Shown: positions 46,956 through 59,304 of the stretch, one piece after another | Layout: the number at the start of each line of letters is the position of its first letter | Position numbering within the stretch: position 1 is the first letter of the stretch | NCBI RefSeq assembly: GCF_036785885.1 | Contig: NC_092323.1 | Span: forward strand, 24,994,501 to 25,058,500 | From: Coffea arabica | Taxonomy: Eukaryota > Streptophyta > Magnoliopsida > Gentianales > Rubiaceae | Direction of reading: 5' to 3' | Length of the DNA stretch: 64,000 nucleotides | Made by a program: the position numbers and the translations under genes | The notes under the pieces: model-generated | What the model was told of the DNA's origin: nothing | The model's input: the letters and a program-made list of their open reading frames with translations, nothing else | Database searches by the model: none

Positions 46956-47878
46956 TAATAAATCTGCTACCCCTTCCCCCGTGGGCGTAGGTCGATTTGA
47001 TCGAATTACGTAAATTCTTGTGGTTCTCTGTTTGATTTATTTGTTCTGTTATTGTCATTATTGAGTTGCCAAGAACCCTATTAATTCTCGTTCATTAATT
47101 CCCTGAGACCACACCTAACAAGTTTGAGTCGTCTTTCAGCCCTATTAAGCTATGTTATATCAGGAGATTTAGATTTGTTTTTCTCATAATGGATCTCAGA
47201 AGCATAATCATATGTTGCAGCTATTTTGTGAACATTTATTGACTGACTATATGAGTATATGTTGCATATTGACTAAATCAATCCCTGAAATTTTAGTGAA
47301 GAAATGAGTAAAACATAGAGATGCATTCAGCTGAGGGTAGGGTGGTGGGAATATTGCAAGACTTTGCCTTCATCCCTTCGAAATTTTATCGAGGGAAGAT
47401 AGCACCAATGATTAATAAATTAGAGATGCATTCAGCTGAGGGTCTGATCGCTTTGTAATTTGCCACAACCATTTTTTTCAGTAAGTAGTGATTTTCTTTC
47501 CAGATGGCCAAATTGCCATTAGCAATAGATTAAAAACGTGAAAGTCAAAAAAAAAAAAAAAAAAAAAAGATGACTGCCGTTTCAATCAAATATGAATATG
47601 GGCAGCACCAAAATGAACAAAGTGAGAAATATCAATTAGATTAGCAGTCAAAATAAGCAATAGAAGAATCAGAAGAAAATGATCCGTGGCTAGTGTTTAA
47701 GAATGTAAAACTAATCGCATTTAATGATTTCATCGAATAATTTCAAACCCTATTTAAGAATGTATAACTAACCGCATTTTTAAGGATTTCGGAGAAAATT
47801 GGTTTATAATTGCTAATGTATGTGAGTGCTAAAGTTTCAATGCTTCTGTTGTTTTCTTTTTTAATTTACTAACTTGGC
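46956..47878. repeat. spacer with an orphan NLR upstream flank
   Basis: Bases 47320-47650 resemble sequence upstream of genes B and C (GATGCATTCAGCTGAGG, GGCCAAATTGCCATTAGCAAT, TTTCAATCAAAT blocks), but no NLR gene is adjacent. GAGATGCATTCAGCTGAGGG occurs twice within it (about 47319 and 47423). Confidence 0.5.
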
Positions 47879-48269
47879 AACTTCTCCAAATTTAAAAACT
47901 TGTATAATAAGACTAACAATTTTACTTCTTTTTCCGTGTGAGATAATTTGAGCCAGTAGACCATCTAAATCTTTTTTTTTTTTTTTGGTTTTCTACATCC
48001 ACTGAGAAATAACAACCACCTACTTGTAAGATAAATCTTGTGGAGGTGAAGAAACATATTAATTTCATAGTTACCCATCATATAATATCAAATGAAATAC
48101 GTTCACTTAATTGCTTCAGTAAATTTAGCAATACATGTATTCATACTGAAAATTGATTTATCTAATCCTGAGGAATAAAAAAGCTGGAATTTCATCCTTA
48201 ATTTCTTGGGTTTCTTTCCGTACAATGAGGTTGGGAGGAAATCGCGTAAGTGAAGCGATGATATGCAAG
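47879..48269. repeat. 391-bp direct repeat, copy 1 (left of the copia element)
   Basis: Runs from AACTTCTCCAAATTTAAAAA to GATGATATGCAAG and is nearly identical to 51216-51605. The copia 5' LTR begins at its end. Confidence 0.9.
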
Positions 48270-48957
48270 TGTTGGGTGTGGGCCAGCCCATTTGTGGGCC
48301 AATCCAAAACCACAAGCCACTAAGACTTGAGGGTTTTCTCAAGCTTAAAAAGGCAAGCAGTAGCCGCAGGTAGTAATTTCTTTTTCTTCGGTGCTTGTGC
48401 GACAAAAGAAAAAGAGCCAGCTGGCATTTTTTAAGTGAGACGAAGAGAGAGAAAGGCTAGAGAGAGATACTTCAAGGTCTTGATTGGAGGGCGATTCGAA
48501 ACCTGATTGAGACGAAATTTTACACACGTGATCCTCTCGACAAGCTCTACTCATCTATCGGTTCAGATTTCAGATTTCCTCTTCGTTTGGTAACACCTTT
48601 CCAAACCCACTTCTTTGACAGTTGTAGTTTTTGGGGGTGATTTTGTAGCAGATTGGCTTGGTTGGTATTGGTGATATTATTGTCATCCGAATATTTCGGA
48701 TAGACCTGTGTATTCCCATTATTGTGATAGTGGAGATTTTTTGACTGGACTAGGTCCCGTGATTTTTCCCAATTGAATTTTCCACGTAAAAATCTTGGTA
48801 TCCTGTGCCCTTTAATTTTCTTGCATTTTATTATCACTGCTGGTATTATTACTTGGTGATTTGGTTTATTCCTATTTAACTAGTACTCGGGGAAAGAGTT
48901 ATTTATCTTGAGTTTACTCTGATATTGTGTGCCTGTACTGGTACCCCTTTTCCAACA
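48270..48957 (+). repeat. 5' LTR of the copia element
   Basis: 688 bp from TGTTGGGTGTGG to TTTTCCAACA, directly followed by the primer site. No right-hand partner exists. Confidence 0.85.
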
Positions 48958-48959
48958 AG

Positions 48960-48971
48960 TGGTATCAGAGC
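48960..48971 (+). other. primer-binding site (initiator Met tRNA)
   Basis: TGGTATCAGAGC two bases after the LTR end, the standard plant copia site complementary to initiator tRNA-Met. Confidence 0.9.
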
Positions 48972-49006
48972 AGTCAGGTTAGGCTGCTCATTTGTACTGG
49001 TTAAAA

Positions 49007-49880
49007 ATGGATGATTCAGATAGTGGTTGCATGATAAAATTGAATGCCACTAATTATTCAATTTGGAAGCCCAGAATGGAAGACTACTTGTATTGTAGAG
49101 ATTTGTTTGAACCTGTTCTAGGGGATAAAGGTAGACTAAGTGATATGAGTGATGAAAAATGAACTAATATGCACAGGAAAACTGTTGGTAATATTAGAAA
49201 ATGGATTGGTCAAAATATTTTTCAACATTTTGCTAATGATACCAGAGCTGATATATTATGGAAAAAGCTTGAGAGTATGTATGAAAGGAAGACCGGTTTG
49301 AACAAAACTAGTTGTCTGAAGCAGATTACTCGAATGAGATATAAGGATGGGGAAGATATGACTGAACACTTGAGTAATTTTCAGGGATTGATAAAACCAG
49401 GCAACTACATTAAATTTGAATCTGGATGATGAAGTACAGGCTTTATTATTATTCAGTTCACTACCGGATAGTTGGGAAACCATGGTGGTCTCCATCAGTA
49501 ATTCAGCTCCGAATGGTGTGTTGACCATGGCTATTGCAAAAGAGGCCGTGATGAATGAACAGTTCAGGAGGAAAGAACAAGGAATTGTCAATGAGACCCA
49601 GGCCCTAGTGACAGAAAAGAAAGAAAGAAGAGGGAAAAGCAAAAGTAGAGGATCTCACAACATGAATGACAAATCCAGAGGCAGGTCTGGGCCGCGAAAA
49701 AATGTTGCATGCTATTATTGTAAAAAGAATGGACATTATATGAAGGAGTGCAGAATCTTAAAACGGGATCAGGCTGAGAAAAGGGTAAGGCGAAGAAAAA
49801 AAATGATAAGGACACTACAGCAGTTGTGGCAGCTCATGATGATATGTTTGTGTTCTGTGATGATGATCAGGTGAATATTA
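49007..49880 (+). pseudogene. copia gag
   Basis: Starts MDDSDSGCMIKLNATNYSIW, the usual opening of plant copia Gag, and ends in a CCHC knuckle CYYCKKNGHYMKEC. An in-frame TGA at 49160-49162 replaces what is probably Trp. A frameshift near 49420 and another near 49830 (before the protease) disrupt it. Gag would build the particle and package RNA. Confidence 0.88.
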
Positions 49881-51205
49881 TTCATTATGACAGTGATTGG
49901 GTAGTTGATTTAGGTGCATCCTACCATGTTACTCCTCACAGGCATTTCTTCTCAACATACACCGAAGGAGATTTCAGATGTGTTATGATGGGAAATGATG
50001 TCTCATGCAAAGTTGTTAGCATGGGAGATATATACTTGCATACAGATACCAGGTGCCAGCTGATATTAAAAAATGCTCGACATGTCCCTGATATTCGCCT
50101 TAATCTTATTTCTACAGGAAAACTTGACGATGAGAGTTACCATAGTTTGCAAGGTGGAAGCAAATGAAAACTCAGCAAAAGAAATCTCATTGTTGCTAGA
50201 GGAAAGAAGCAGAGTACCCTCTACTTGATGCAAGCCAAGTTGGGGAAGGGAGAAGTCAATGCAGTTCGTGATTCATCAATTGACCTTTGGCATAGGCAAC
50301 TTGGGCACATGGGTGAAAAAGGGATTCAGACACTTGTTCGCAAACAGCTCCTACCTGAAGTTAGAGGTAATGCACTTAAACCTTGTGTTGACTGCATTTA
50401 TGGGAAATAACACAAAGTTGCATTTAAAAATTTTCTTCCATCTAGAAAATTGAATCCGTTGGAATTGGTGCACACTGATGTTTGCTATATGAAAGATAAG
50501 TCTCTTGGTGGTGCTGTTTATTTTGTAACTTTTATTGATGACTTTGCTAGAAAGGTTTGGTGTTTTGCTTTGAAATCCAAAGATCAGGTTTTGGATGTGT
50601 TTAAATACTTTCATAGCAAAGTTGAAAGAGAAACTGGTAAGCAGTTAAAGTGTGTACGTGCTGATAATGGTGGTGAGTACAGAGGACAATTTGAAATCTA
50701 TTGCAAATCCCATGGAATCAGATTGGAGAAAACTGTACCAAAAACTCCTCATGAGAATGGAGTAGCAGAGAGGATGAACAGATCCATCACTGAGCGGGTT
50801 AGATGTATGCTCTCTAATGCTAAATTGCCAAAACCCTTTTGGGGTGAGGCAATGAGGACTGCAGTTGATTTGATAAATCTTTCTCCATCAGTCCCTCTGG
50901 ATGGTGATATCCCAGAGAGGGTATGGACGGGAAAAAATGTGTCATTTAAGTATTTGAGAGTTTTTGGTTGCCGGGCATTTGTTCATATTCCTAAATATGA
51001 AAGGTCAAAACTTGATGTAAAATCAAAGCAGTGTATCTTCTTGGGTTATGGACATGAAGATTTTGGTTATAGGTTGTATGATCCTATTGAGAAGAAGGTG
51101 ATCAGGAGTAGAGATGTTGTCTTTTTTGAAGATCAAACTATTGAAAACATTGATAAAGGTGATAATTCAAAATATTCTGATGACATTCCTCCAACTATGG
51201 TATAA
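49826..51205 (+). pseudogene. copia pol fragment: protease and integrase
   Basis: The protease region reads DWVVDLGASYHVTPH; the catalytic triad, usually DSG in copia, is DLG here. The GAG-pre-integrase zinc finger has HRQLGH and CVDC. The integrase core has the expected Asp (HTDVC), Asp (RADNGGEY) and Glu (NGVAERMNR). Stops at 50165-50167 and 50408-50410 interrupt the frame; the last open part is 50450-51205. The reverse transcriptase and RNase H that normally follow are absent. Confidence 0.9.
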
Positions 51206-51215
51206 TAAGACTAAC

Positions 51216-51605
51216 AACTTCTCCAAATTTAAAAACTTGTATAATAAGACTAACAATTTTACTTCTTTTTCCATGTGAGATAATTTGAGCCAGTAGACCA
51301 TCTAAATCTTTTTTTTTCTTGGTTTTCTACATCCACTGAGAAATAACAACCACCTACTTGTAAGATAAATCTTGTGGAGGTGAAGAAACATATTAATTTC
51401 ATAGTTACCCATCATATAATATCAAATGAAATACGTTCACTTAATTGCTTCAGTAAATTTAGCAATACATGTATTCACACTGAAAATTGATTTATCTAAT
51501 CCTGAGTCGAATAAAAAAGCTGGAATTTCATCCTTAATTTCTTGGGTTTCTTTCCGTACAATGAGGTTGGGAGGAAATCGCGTAAGTGAAGCGATGATAT
51601 GCAAG
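51216..51605. repeat. 390-bp direct repeat, copy 2 (right of the copia element)
   Basis: Partner of 47879-48269, with a few substitutions and small indels. At its left edge TATAATAAGACTAAC (51201-51215) is an extra copy of sequence found ~39 bp further in, marking a small tandem duplication at the junction with the element. Confidence 0.9.
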
Positions 51606-51692
51606 TATGAAATGTCAGGAACACATGAGAGCCATATATATTTCAACCAAAAATAATGTATGAAAAAAAAAGAAAAAGAAATTCGGCACTTA

Positions 51693-53443
51693 TGACAGGT
51701 GCCGAACCTGTGCACCTGTGCAATAATAATAAATAAAACCTAACTACCACCTGAAACAGTCAATAATCAATTCTAGTACTGGAGCAAGGACTCTAGGTGT
51801 GCAATGGGTTACTTGATTCACCCTGTTCTCGAAGAGTTTGCTTAATCCGATATACCTGAATTAATTATTTAACTGAACTCACTAACTAGTAGACAGTGGT
51901 AAGTAGGGTCGTCTCCTCAGGGACTGGAGAAAAAATTTATTTCTTTTCAAGTCAAGATTAATGGGGGGTTTTGAGATTAAATGCCAATTAAACAAATTAA
52001 ATGTAGAAAATAATTAATTAAAAGAAATAATTAAGAGAAACTCTAGTCAAGGGTATACTTAAGAAATGGTTCATGCACTGATCATCGATTCACAGATGAT
52101 TCCAACATTTAGTAATAGATTAGTTATAGTTGTCATACACGCGATAAACAACCAACCCTTCCTTAATTTCTCGATAGTTAAGGTACGACCGTTAGTTATT
52201 TCTCTAACTCAAAAACAACTCTAAGTACGACCGTAGGATTTAATTCCTAGATTGCATTAATAATTAGAAAGGCTCAATCCTAACTAATAAACACGCTACG
52301 AGGGTTTATTTAAATTAGATCATATGTTCCCCTGACATAAACCCAATTACACCAGCTGCTACTAAGATAGAGATAACGAACAATTACGGATTCAATTACC
52401 CCTATTTAGCAAAAATAGCCTATATAGATAATTAATTATTGCGCACTAATCAATCATACACAAGGCCATAGCAATTAAAAGCAAGGAACATATAAATATC
52501 AATAAATGACGAAAATAATTAAAAACGATTTAGATCTCATAGTAGTTGCTGAACCAATTCGTCAGTTACACCTTGACTAAAAGTAGGGGCTTAGTTCCCC
52601 ATAATTTGAGAACAGCCCAAGCGATTGTATACGGCAGGAGCCATCAAATCTTGCCTCGAGAGTCGGTCAACCCCGGAAAGAAAAGAACGAAGAATTCCGT
52701 ACTCTCAATTCAATTTCTTCGTCAACCGAAAATAGAAAGCAAGAAGAGCAGGTAACAATGGCGGCTCAATTGCTTTCTTCTCCTAATTGCTAAGCAAGAC
52801 ACACGAGAGAAAGGTTTTCCAATTGCTTGATTTCGGTCAAAGCCACGGATAAAGCATTGAGTCCCGAAAGTCAATAATAATGGCCTCCCTTCTGATTGCT
52901 TGGAAACGTACGGAAAAGGCTTTTGCTTGGTTTCCCAATTCAATTGATTCAATAGAGAATAGAATTTTCTCAAGGCAGCCGAAGATGGAAAACAAACACG
53001 AGTAAATAATGGTCGCTGTTTGTCTCTCGCCCCCCGTACAAAGCTACGGTCCCCTTACAATTCAAAAGCCAGAACTCCCCAAAACCTAAGCCACGCGAGA
53101 ATACTAGAAACCCCCTCCGTTGTGGTCCGAAGTTCCAGGAAGGGATTTTTTTCCTCTCAGAAATTGTTATTTTTTCCCAAAATTAAAACAAGACTCCCTC
53201 ATAATATAATAAAATAAAATAATATTTATTACAATTAAGTTTTTTCAGCTTCTCAAACGGACCCCACTGCTTGGAGTGCCCCACGTACAACAAATCTTCT
53301 AAATTTTGACTTTAAACACTTTTTAGCATCCTGCAATTAGCATCAAAACAAAATATCAGTAGAGTCCACCCAATTAATGAAAATATTTAGTCAGATAAAC
53401 GTGCATTGACGCCCAAAATACCCCGCTAAAACGCACCCTATCA
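51693..53443. mobile_element. solo LTR, 1751 bp, same family as 13760-15394
   Basis: Begins TGACAGGTGCCGAACC and ends CACCCTATCA. The flanks ACTTA (51688-51692) and CCTTA (53444-53448) match at 4 of 5 bases. It aligns along most of its length with the solo LTR in the gypsy element. No PBS, PPT or interior is attached. Frames within it are not genes. Confidence 0.8.
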
Positions 53444-53448
53444 CCTTA

Positions 53449-56400
53449 CTTTGGATTTGAAGAGAATATATACTCTGGCAATAGGAGATCTGTTGAATCT
53501 GCAGAAATTTCATTTATGTAGTGAAACTACATTAAAAAAAAATTAAATTTAAGGGGAAAAAAATAAAAAAGCATGCACTCGCTTGAAAGAAAATGAAACC
53601 TCTGGCAGTAGCTGGTGATCTTGTGAATATGCAAAAATTTCTAGTATATCCTTCACCTAATCACTCAAAATTAAGTTTAAGGAAAAGAAGAATATTCCGC
53701 GGAAGATAATGGTTCCAAACTAAATACTACAAAGTACTAGGAGCAGTGGTAGGTAAGGAGTCACTGTCTTCTTGCTGATGAAAAGAAAAGTAACGTGAAA
53801 TTGGTCATGAGTGTCCTGACCGTGTTGTGATAGTGTCATTAGTGTGTAATACAATTATTGAACATGTCGACCTATAGATTAGAACGGCATAAGAAAGCAG
53901 ACTGAAAATACTGCATGATTACAAGGAACTTAGAATGAAATTTATTTTAAACCTTTTAAACACTAGACACACTCCCATTAAAATCCAATAAGAACGAGAA
54001 AATAGAGAAATGAATATATATATTTTAGAAAGTAAATTAATATATATTCATGTAATAAAAATATATATAGTTTACTTATTATGTGTCGTACACTTAAGTT
54101 TACTGATATTTTGTTAACGTAAATCTAATGACAAAAAAATAGAAATTTAATTAGGAATTTTTTACTTTGACTGCAATTAGACATAATGGTCTCTAAAAAA
54201 ATTAAAAAGAAAAAAAGCAAATCGTGATTTTAAAATTACACTAGTAAACTGCCAATTTTTTACATGTATAAATTTGCCCCCTCAACTAAAAATCCTGGCT
54301 TTGCCACTGATGCTGCAAATTAATTTTCTTTCTCTCTTCTTTTTTCTTAAATAATAGATTAGTAATCATGTGATTGTTAATCTATTGGTCATGGGGATTT
54401 GCCAAATCTGAAAAACTTAAAAATAATAACATGGATCACGGAAAGTTACCCTTTTTGGTTTTAGTAAGTTAGCTTGGGATTGGAAAGCTCTAAACTTAGA
54501 CCATAATCCCAAGGGGAAGAAGAACAATCTCACAATGCCATCATAGTATTAAATAGTGTAAATTGAAAGTACACAAAAATTGCTAAAGGCATTTAATCTT
54601 GATTTTATATGTTTATGAAAAGCGCTTTAAAAATACACCACTTTATTAGCTTAAATGTTACATCTAAAAAATGGTATGTATATTAAACCAAGTACTCAAA
54701 TATTTATTTGGCAAAGCAAAAATGAATTGGAATGCAAAGCTTAATTGAGAGGTATTTGTAATTGAACTTTAAAGAAATTGTACTTGATGTAATAAATTAA
54801 CATTTAGCAAGGCAATATGCAATGCTAAAGCAGTTTATAGCAAGTTGAATTTTATAAATCAATTAACTAAACAGTATGGTCAAAAATATTCTAGACAAGG
54901 GCAATAGAGAATTTATCAAAATCTCAACGGGGTGATATCAAAATTAAATTTTACATAATTGTCATTCATCCAACGCTGACAATACATACACTATCGATAT
55001 AGGAAAAGACTAATCCATAATAAAGAAGACTAAATCTTATATATATTGACAGTGTATATGCTATCATTATTAGATCCATGACACATGAGTTTATTACCGA
55101 AAAGGGGGGAGTTAGGGGTTAAAGGGAGAATTAGGACATACATTAGAAGATTAGTTGTAAATTCCCTTAAAAAGATAATGTAGTTATGTTTCAAAATTTC
55201 TTGTTTTAATAGCCAAAAAATGATAAGGTAAATTGACTAAAATTTGATCAGGTTACTAAATTGACATTGAATTTATAACTATTGGTTCAACAAGCCTTTT
55301 CTGTAACTTGTATCTTTAATTAATACTAGCACATGAGAACGTGCATTGCACATTGGCAGTGTGTTTTTTTTGCTTATATGTTGTATAATTAAACTTTTAT
55401 TAAATAAATGACTATTACTTGAAGTCAACCATATATGTTTTAAAAGATTTATTTTGACATCCTACCCTTTTCCGTACCCTTCTCACCTCCAACTATTAGA
55501 TCCAAGATTCAAACCCTGAATCTGATAGCAAAGGGAGTTGTACGAGTCCTCCCTAATATTTTGAAGGATCAAGTACATGACAGCTACGCTCAATAACTAA
55601 TCATTTACTTCATTTGAAATATGTTTCATTTTTTTTTTAAATTTTGACCTTAGAGTATAGGATAAGCATACAAAACATATGGGATGGTGACCCATTTTAA
55701 ATTTTAAACATTACCATTTGCTTGTAAATTTAAAAAAACTTTAGTGAAGAACTGTTGAGCTTTTCTAAATAACTAACATTCACACTTAACTCTTATTATG
55801 TGGCCCTAAGAGCACAAAATAGAAGAAAGCCTAAAAATAATTATGTAGTACAAGTAGTTATGACTGTCTAGTGCTCAACTAGGGACTTAAATAAATGCTC
55901 GATGTGGACCAGTTTGGAATTGGAGTTGATTCTCCACGTCTAGAGATGTCAATCAGATTTTTTGAGCCAGGTTTCAGCAAATCCAAAATCAACTTAGAAG
56001 TTATACGGATTTTTGGCTTTTAGACTTTTGGGCTTCGAGCTCATATTAAAAAGAGTCAAACTCAGTTTACACTATTATATAAGTTTCGAAGTCAAATTGA
56101 GCTTGACTAAAACTCATAATTAAATAAATAATTACATATAATATATATTTTTTAATTATGAATTAATATAAATTTATATATAAATTATTAACATTTTATG
56201 TCGTAATACGTACTAGTATTCAAGATACACACTAATATGCCTGTAAATAATAGAAAAATATTTGTGAAATATTTTGAGTATATTTATTGAAATTATTTTC
56301 AGAAAATTATTTTATATTCTGAAAATACATATGCAAAAAAATCACCAAAATAAAAGTTATAAAAAGTAGTTATTCATAACCATAATTGGTAGTTGTTGAT

Positions 56401-56800
56401 TAAAATTATGATTTATTAAATAAGTTAGAAAATAGAATATGAAAAAATATATATTACTTAGTAAAAAAATTTATATTGGTAGTGGATAGTTATCAAAAAT
56501 AGATAGATTTTTGTTTATACCAAAAGTTTTCTCATCATCTTTAGGAGGTAAATAAAGTGACATATTTTTGTTTACCCCAAATTCCATCATCTCCCTTTGT
56601 ATATAGTATAGATAATTTTAAATTTTAAATATTATTATATTTATTATATATATAATTATATTCACGTATAGGTCGGGTTTTAATCGAATTTGAGTCTAAT
56701 ATGACTCAACTTGATTAGTTCAGGTCTAATATTTAGACTCAAATTCCAATGGATCGAGATCATGTTGGTCCGACCGTTAACAGTCCTATCAAGTCTACAT
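53449..56800. other. AT-rich spacer with MITE debris
   Basis: No gene. Bases 54950-55015 and 55022-55090 are half-copies of the 9979/11122 MITE family placed back to back. Bases 55944-56790 may be a decayed element: weak complementary ends GAGATGTCAATCAG and the reverse complement of ACGGTTGTC-like sequence, with a poorly matched duplication. The target duplication of the next MITE occupies 56793-56800. Confidence 0.4.
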
Positions 56801-57852
56801 CAATGTTTTGAAAATCGGACCAGACCAGCCGGTTCGACCGGTTGAACTGCGAAACCGGCCATGGCACCGGTCCGGTTATATGCCATTGTTGACTTTGCTA
56901 GAAAACCGGTCAAAACCCAGTTGAAACATGAAAATCGCCGAACCGGATTGAACCGGTGGTTTTCCGGTTTTCAACTTTTCCCTTTTTTTAAAAAAAAAAA
57001 AAATTTTGCAAAATGCAACTATCAAGATTTGAACTCAAGACCTTTGTAATATCAACCAATGTATCAACCGTTGCACCATCACATCTTATTAGTTTTTCTT
57101 GATAACTTATTTATATAAAACAAACACTCATATTTCTTTTTTTCATTTTTCTTATAAAATCTCATCCCCTCATGGCTCTTTCTTTTTAACCTTCAACTCT
57201 CTCTCTCTCTCTATCCTCTTTTCTTTTATCACTCCCTTTTTAATCAAATCTCTTTATTTTTAATTTATTGATGTTTTCTTCCATCTTTTAATTTTGTTTT
57301 TGTCCATTAAATTGAAAAAGGTTAAAAAAGAATTATTTTTCTTTAACCCAAATTATTTAATACCACAATCACTCACTTTTATCTCATTTTTTGTTTCTTA
57401 TCAAGTTTACATTTTTATTTTCGATTCTCTTGACTTCCTTCGAACTCCAAACTTCCTTTTTTAAATTGCAATCTCTAAATCCCAAATCGTAAATTAAAAT
57501 TTAAGTTCACAATATCTAAATTCTCATAGACGTGAATTTTGTATAATTTCAAAATATTGTGATATTTTTGGGTTGGATTTAGATATAACTGAAATTGAGA
57601 TGAAATTTATTGTTTTAACTTATAATTTTAAAAAATTATTTTTAAAAATCCAAGTTATTAAAAAATAATAAACTTTTCATCATATAAAGTATTAAATTAG
57701 TCCATTACATGTCTTATTTTGTGCATATATATATATTTATATAAATTATTTTTTAAAAAATTCATTGAACCAGGATTGAACCGGTCCGACCGGTTGAACC
57801 TCGACCCTTTCACTTCACCGGTTTAATTAACGGTCCGATTTTTTAAACATTT
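56801..57852. mobile_element. 1.05 kb hAT-type MITE, perfect 8-bp TSD
   Basis: Ends CAATGTTTTGAAAATCGGAC and GGTCCGATTTTTTAAACATTT are inverted repeats. Sub-terminal CCGGTTCGACCGGTTGAAC motifs occur on both sides. The flank GTCTACAT is at 56793-56800 and 57853-57860. An 8-bp duplication fits the hAT superfamily. There is no transposase. It ends about 165 bp before the TATA box of the AP2/ERF gene. The frame 56861-57049 is element sequence. Confidence 0.9.
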
Positions 57853-58016
57853 GTCTACATTCGCCGTCCACAAAACCGCGTCGTTAGATAGCTAAATTGG
57901 CCACTACTGCATCTCAGACTCCTTAGTCACAGCAAACGAATGAACGGCGGCAGCTTTCAGCTTATCCAGCCTTCTTTCTAGCTGGCACCCACATCAGCTC
58001 TGCACCAAGTCTCTAC

Positions 58017-58024
58017 TATAAATA
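58017..58024 (+). promoter_or_regulatory. TATA box of the AP2/ERF gene
   Basis: TATAAATA about 200 bp before the ATG, which would give a 5' UTR of about 170 bases. A CTA/CTACTA repeat lies between it and the start. Confidence 0.65.
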
Positions 58025-58222
58025 ACGAATCCTACAGTGGGGTTGAGGAGAAATATTCCTGTTGGATATGGTCCAGTTGCATTAATTACAGCTACTACTA
58101 CTACTACTAACAGGATTCCAGATCCTCCAACAATTCCGGGTGGGCTTCTCTTACACGTGACCAATTAAAAGGCTGTACATCGTAACATCCCAAAGACGAG
58201 CGTAATATTCCTGGGCAGAGAA

Positions 58223-59062
58223 ATGCACAGATTCGCTGATCAGATGTCACAACAAAAGTCGTTTAAAGATGAAGAACACGAGTGCATGGTATTAGCTCTC
58301 CAGCACGTCATCAACAACAAAGAAGCTGAAGCCCAGCCCCAAGGCCCGGCACACCAACGGCAACTAGCTGTAATGGGTGAATTAGAGGGCTTCGCGTCAT
58401 TATCCCCATCCTCCGCAACTGCAAGCAGCGGCGTCCCTGGTGGCGGCAGCAGCAGCCCTGGGACCATGATGGAGGACAAAGATCATGATCAGAGTCGTAG
58501 TAACGACAAGAAGCAAAAGCAAAAGAAGAAGAAGAAGAATAGGGATCGTGAGGTGGATGGGGAAAAGAGGGTGGTACATTTCAGAGGGGTGAGGCAAAGA
58601 TCAGAGGGCAAATGGGTAGCGGAGATTAGAAACCCCCATCTAGGTCGAACCGAATGGTTGGGCACCTTTACCTCGGCGGAGGAGGCAGCCAGAGCTTTCG
58701 ACAGGAAATGCATCCAGTATAAAGGAGATCGAGCTAAGACTAATTTCCCATCCTCAGACTACGCTAACGCTAATGATGATCAGTCGTCGAGCTTGCAACA
58801 ACAACAACAACAAGCACTTCCTCCACCAGCAGCAGCACCGCCGCTATCCGTTAACGCGCCTGTGGGGCATGCTAGTCCACTACTAACTAATACTGCCGCG
58901 GCCGGTGCAACTGCAACAAACAGTACTGCAACTGCTGCAGATCCTGGAGGTACAAGTTGGGAAGAAGATGAAGACTTGTGGGATGTGTTCTTTCGGGGAG
59001 ATCAGATACTTTCCGACATAGACTGGATGATGTTTGATTCTTCGCCACCATTGGGACCTTAA
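58223..59062 (+). CDS. AP2/ERF-family transcription factor
   Basis: Intronless 279-codon gene for a nuclear DNA-binding regulator with a single AP2 domain (about residues 118-176, [13 protein letters not shown]...RAKTNFP). A basic stretch rich in Lys (96-116) is a likely nuclear localisation signal. After the domain come a Gln run (191-197), a Pro/Ala-rich linker and an acidic, aromatic tail ([20 protein letters not shown]) that looks like an activation domain. In standard AP2 numbering it has Val14 (as in DREB) but Asn19 (neither Asp of ERF nor Glu of DREB). The usual Trp10 is Glu, and the Arg two residues before Trp of WLGTF is Thr. The subgroup is therefore unsure. A TATA box lies at 58017 and a hAT MITE just upstream. 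Confidence 0.92.
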   Translation: MHRFADQMSQQKSFKDEEHECMVLALQHVINNKEAEAQPQGPAHQRQLAVMGELEGFASLSPSSATASSGVPGGGSSSPGTMMEDKDHDQSRSNDKKQKQKKKKKNRDREVDGEKRVVHFRGVRQRSEGKWVAEIRNPHLGRTEWLGTFTSAEEAARAFDRKCIQYKGDRAKTNFPSSDYANANDDQSSSLQQQQQQALPPPAAAPPLSVNAPVGHASPLLTNTAAAGATATNSTATAADPGGTSWEEDEDLWDVFFRGDQILSDIDWMMFDSSPPLGP

Positions 59063-59304
59063 TTCATTTGGCTACCGCAACTACCACTAGCGTGGTTGCT
59101 ACTTACAACATATACATTACAGACTAAATAAAAAGTTACCATGGCGCCCAATAGAGTTTGCTTAAATTATTACTTAAAAGAAAAAAGGATAATATGAGCA
59201 CGTATGAGATGATCATTATGGTACTATATACAGTATATGCATGGTGAGTAATGTGAGCATGTCTTGGATTGGCATTGTAGTTGCCCTGGCAGTTCCAAGC
59301 AGTC
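59063..59304. other. 3' region of the AP2/ERF gene
   Basis: Probable 3' UTR. AATAAA occurs near 59127, about 65 bp after the stop, and could serve as a poly-A signal. Confidence 0.5.

Larger units (their letters stand above)
48270..51201 (+). mobile_element. 3'-truncated Ty1/copia retrotransposon
   Basis: 5' LTR, initiator-Met primer site, gag, protease and integrase are present in order. The element stops abruptly after the integrase at CTATGG (51200), with no reverse transcriptase, RNase H, polypurine tract or 3' LTR. Several stops and frameshifts make it inactive. It is bounded on both sides by copies of the same ~390 bp of host DNA. The right copy continues past the insertion point (GCAAG/TATGAA) as an empty site would. 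Confidence 0.9.

Noticed and set aside
48103..48405. Minus frame sharing its C-terminus with 51437-51715
   Set aside because: Shared only because both lie in the 390-bp direct repeat around the copia element.
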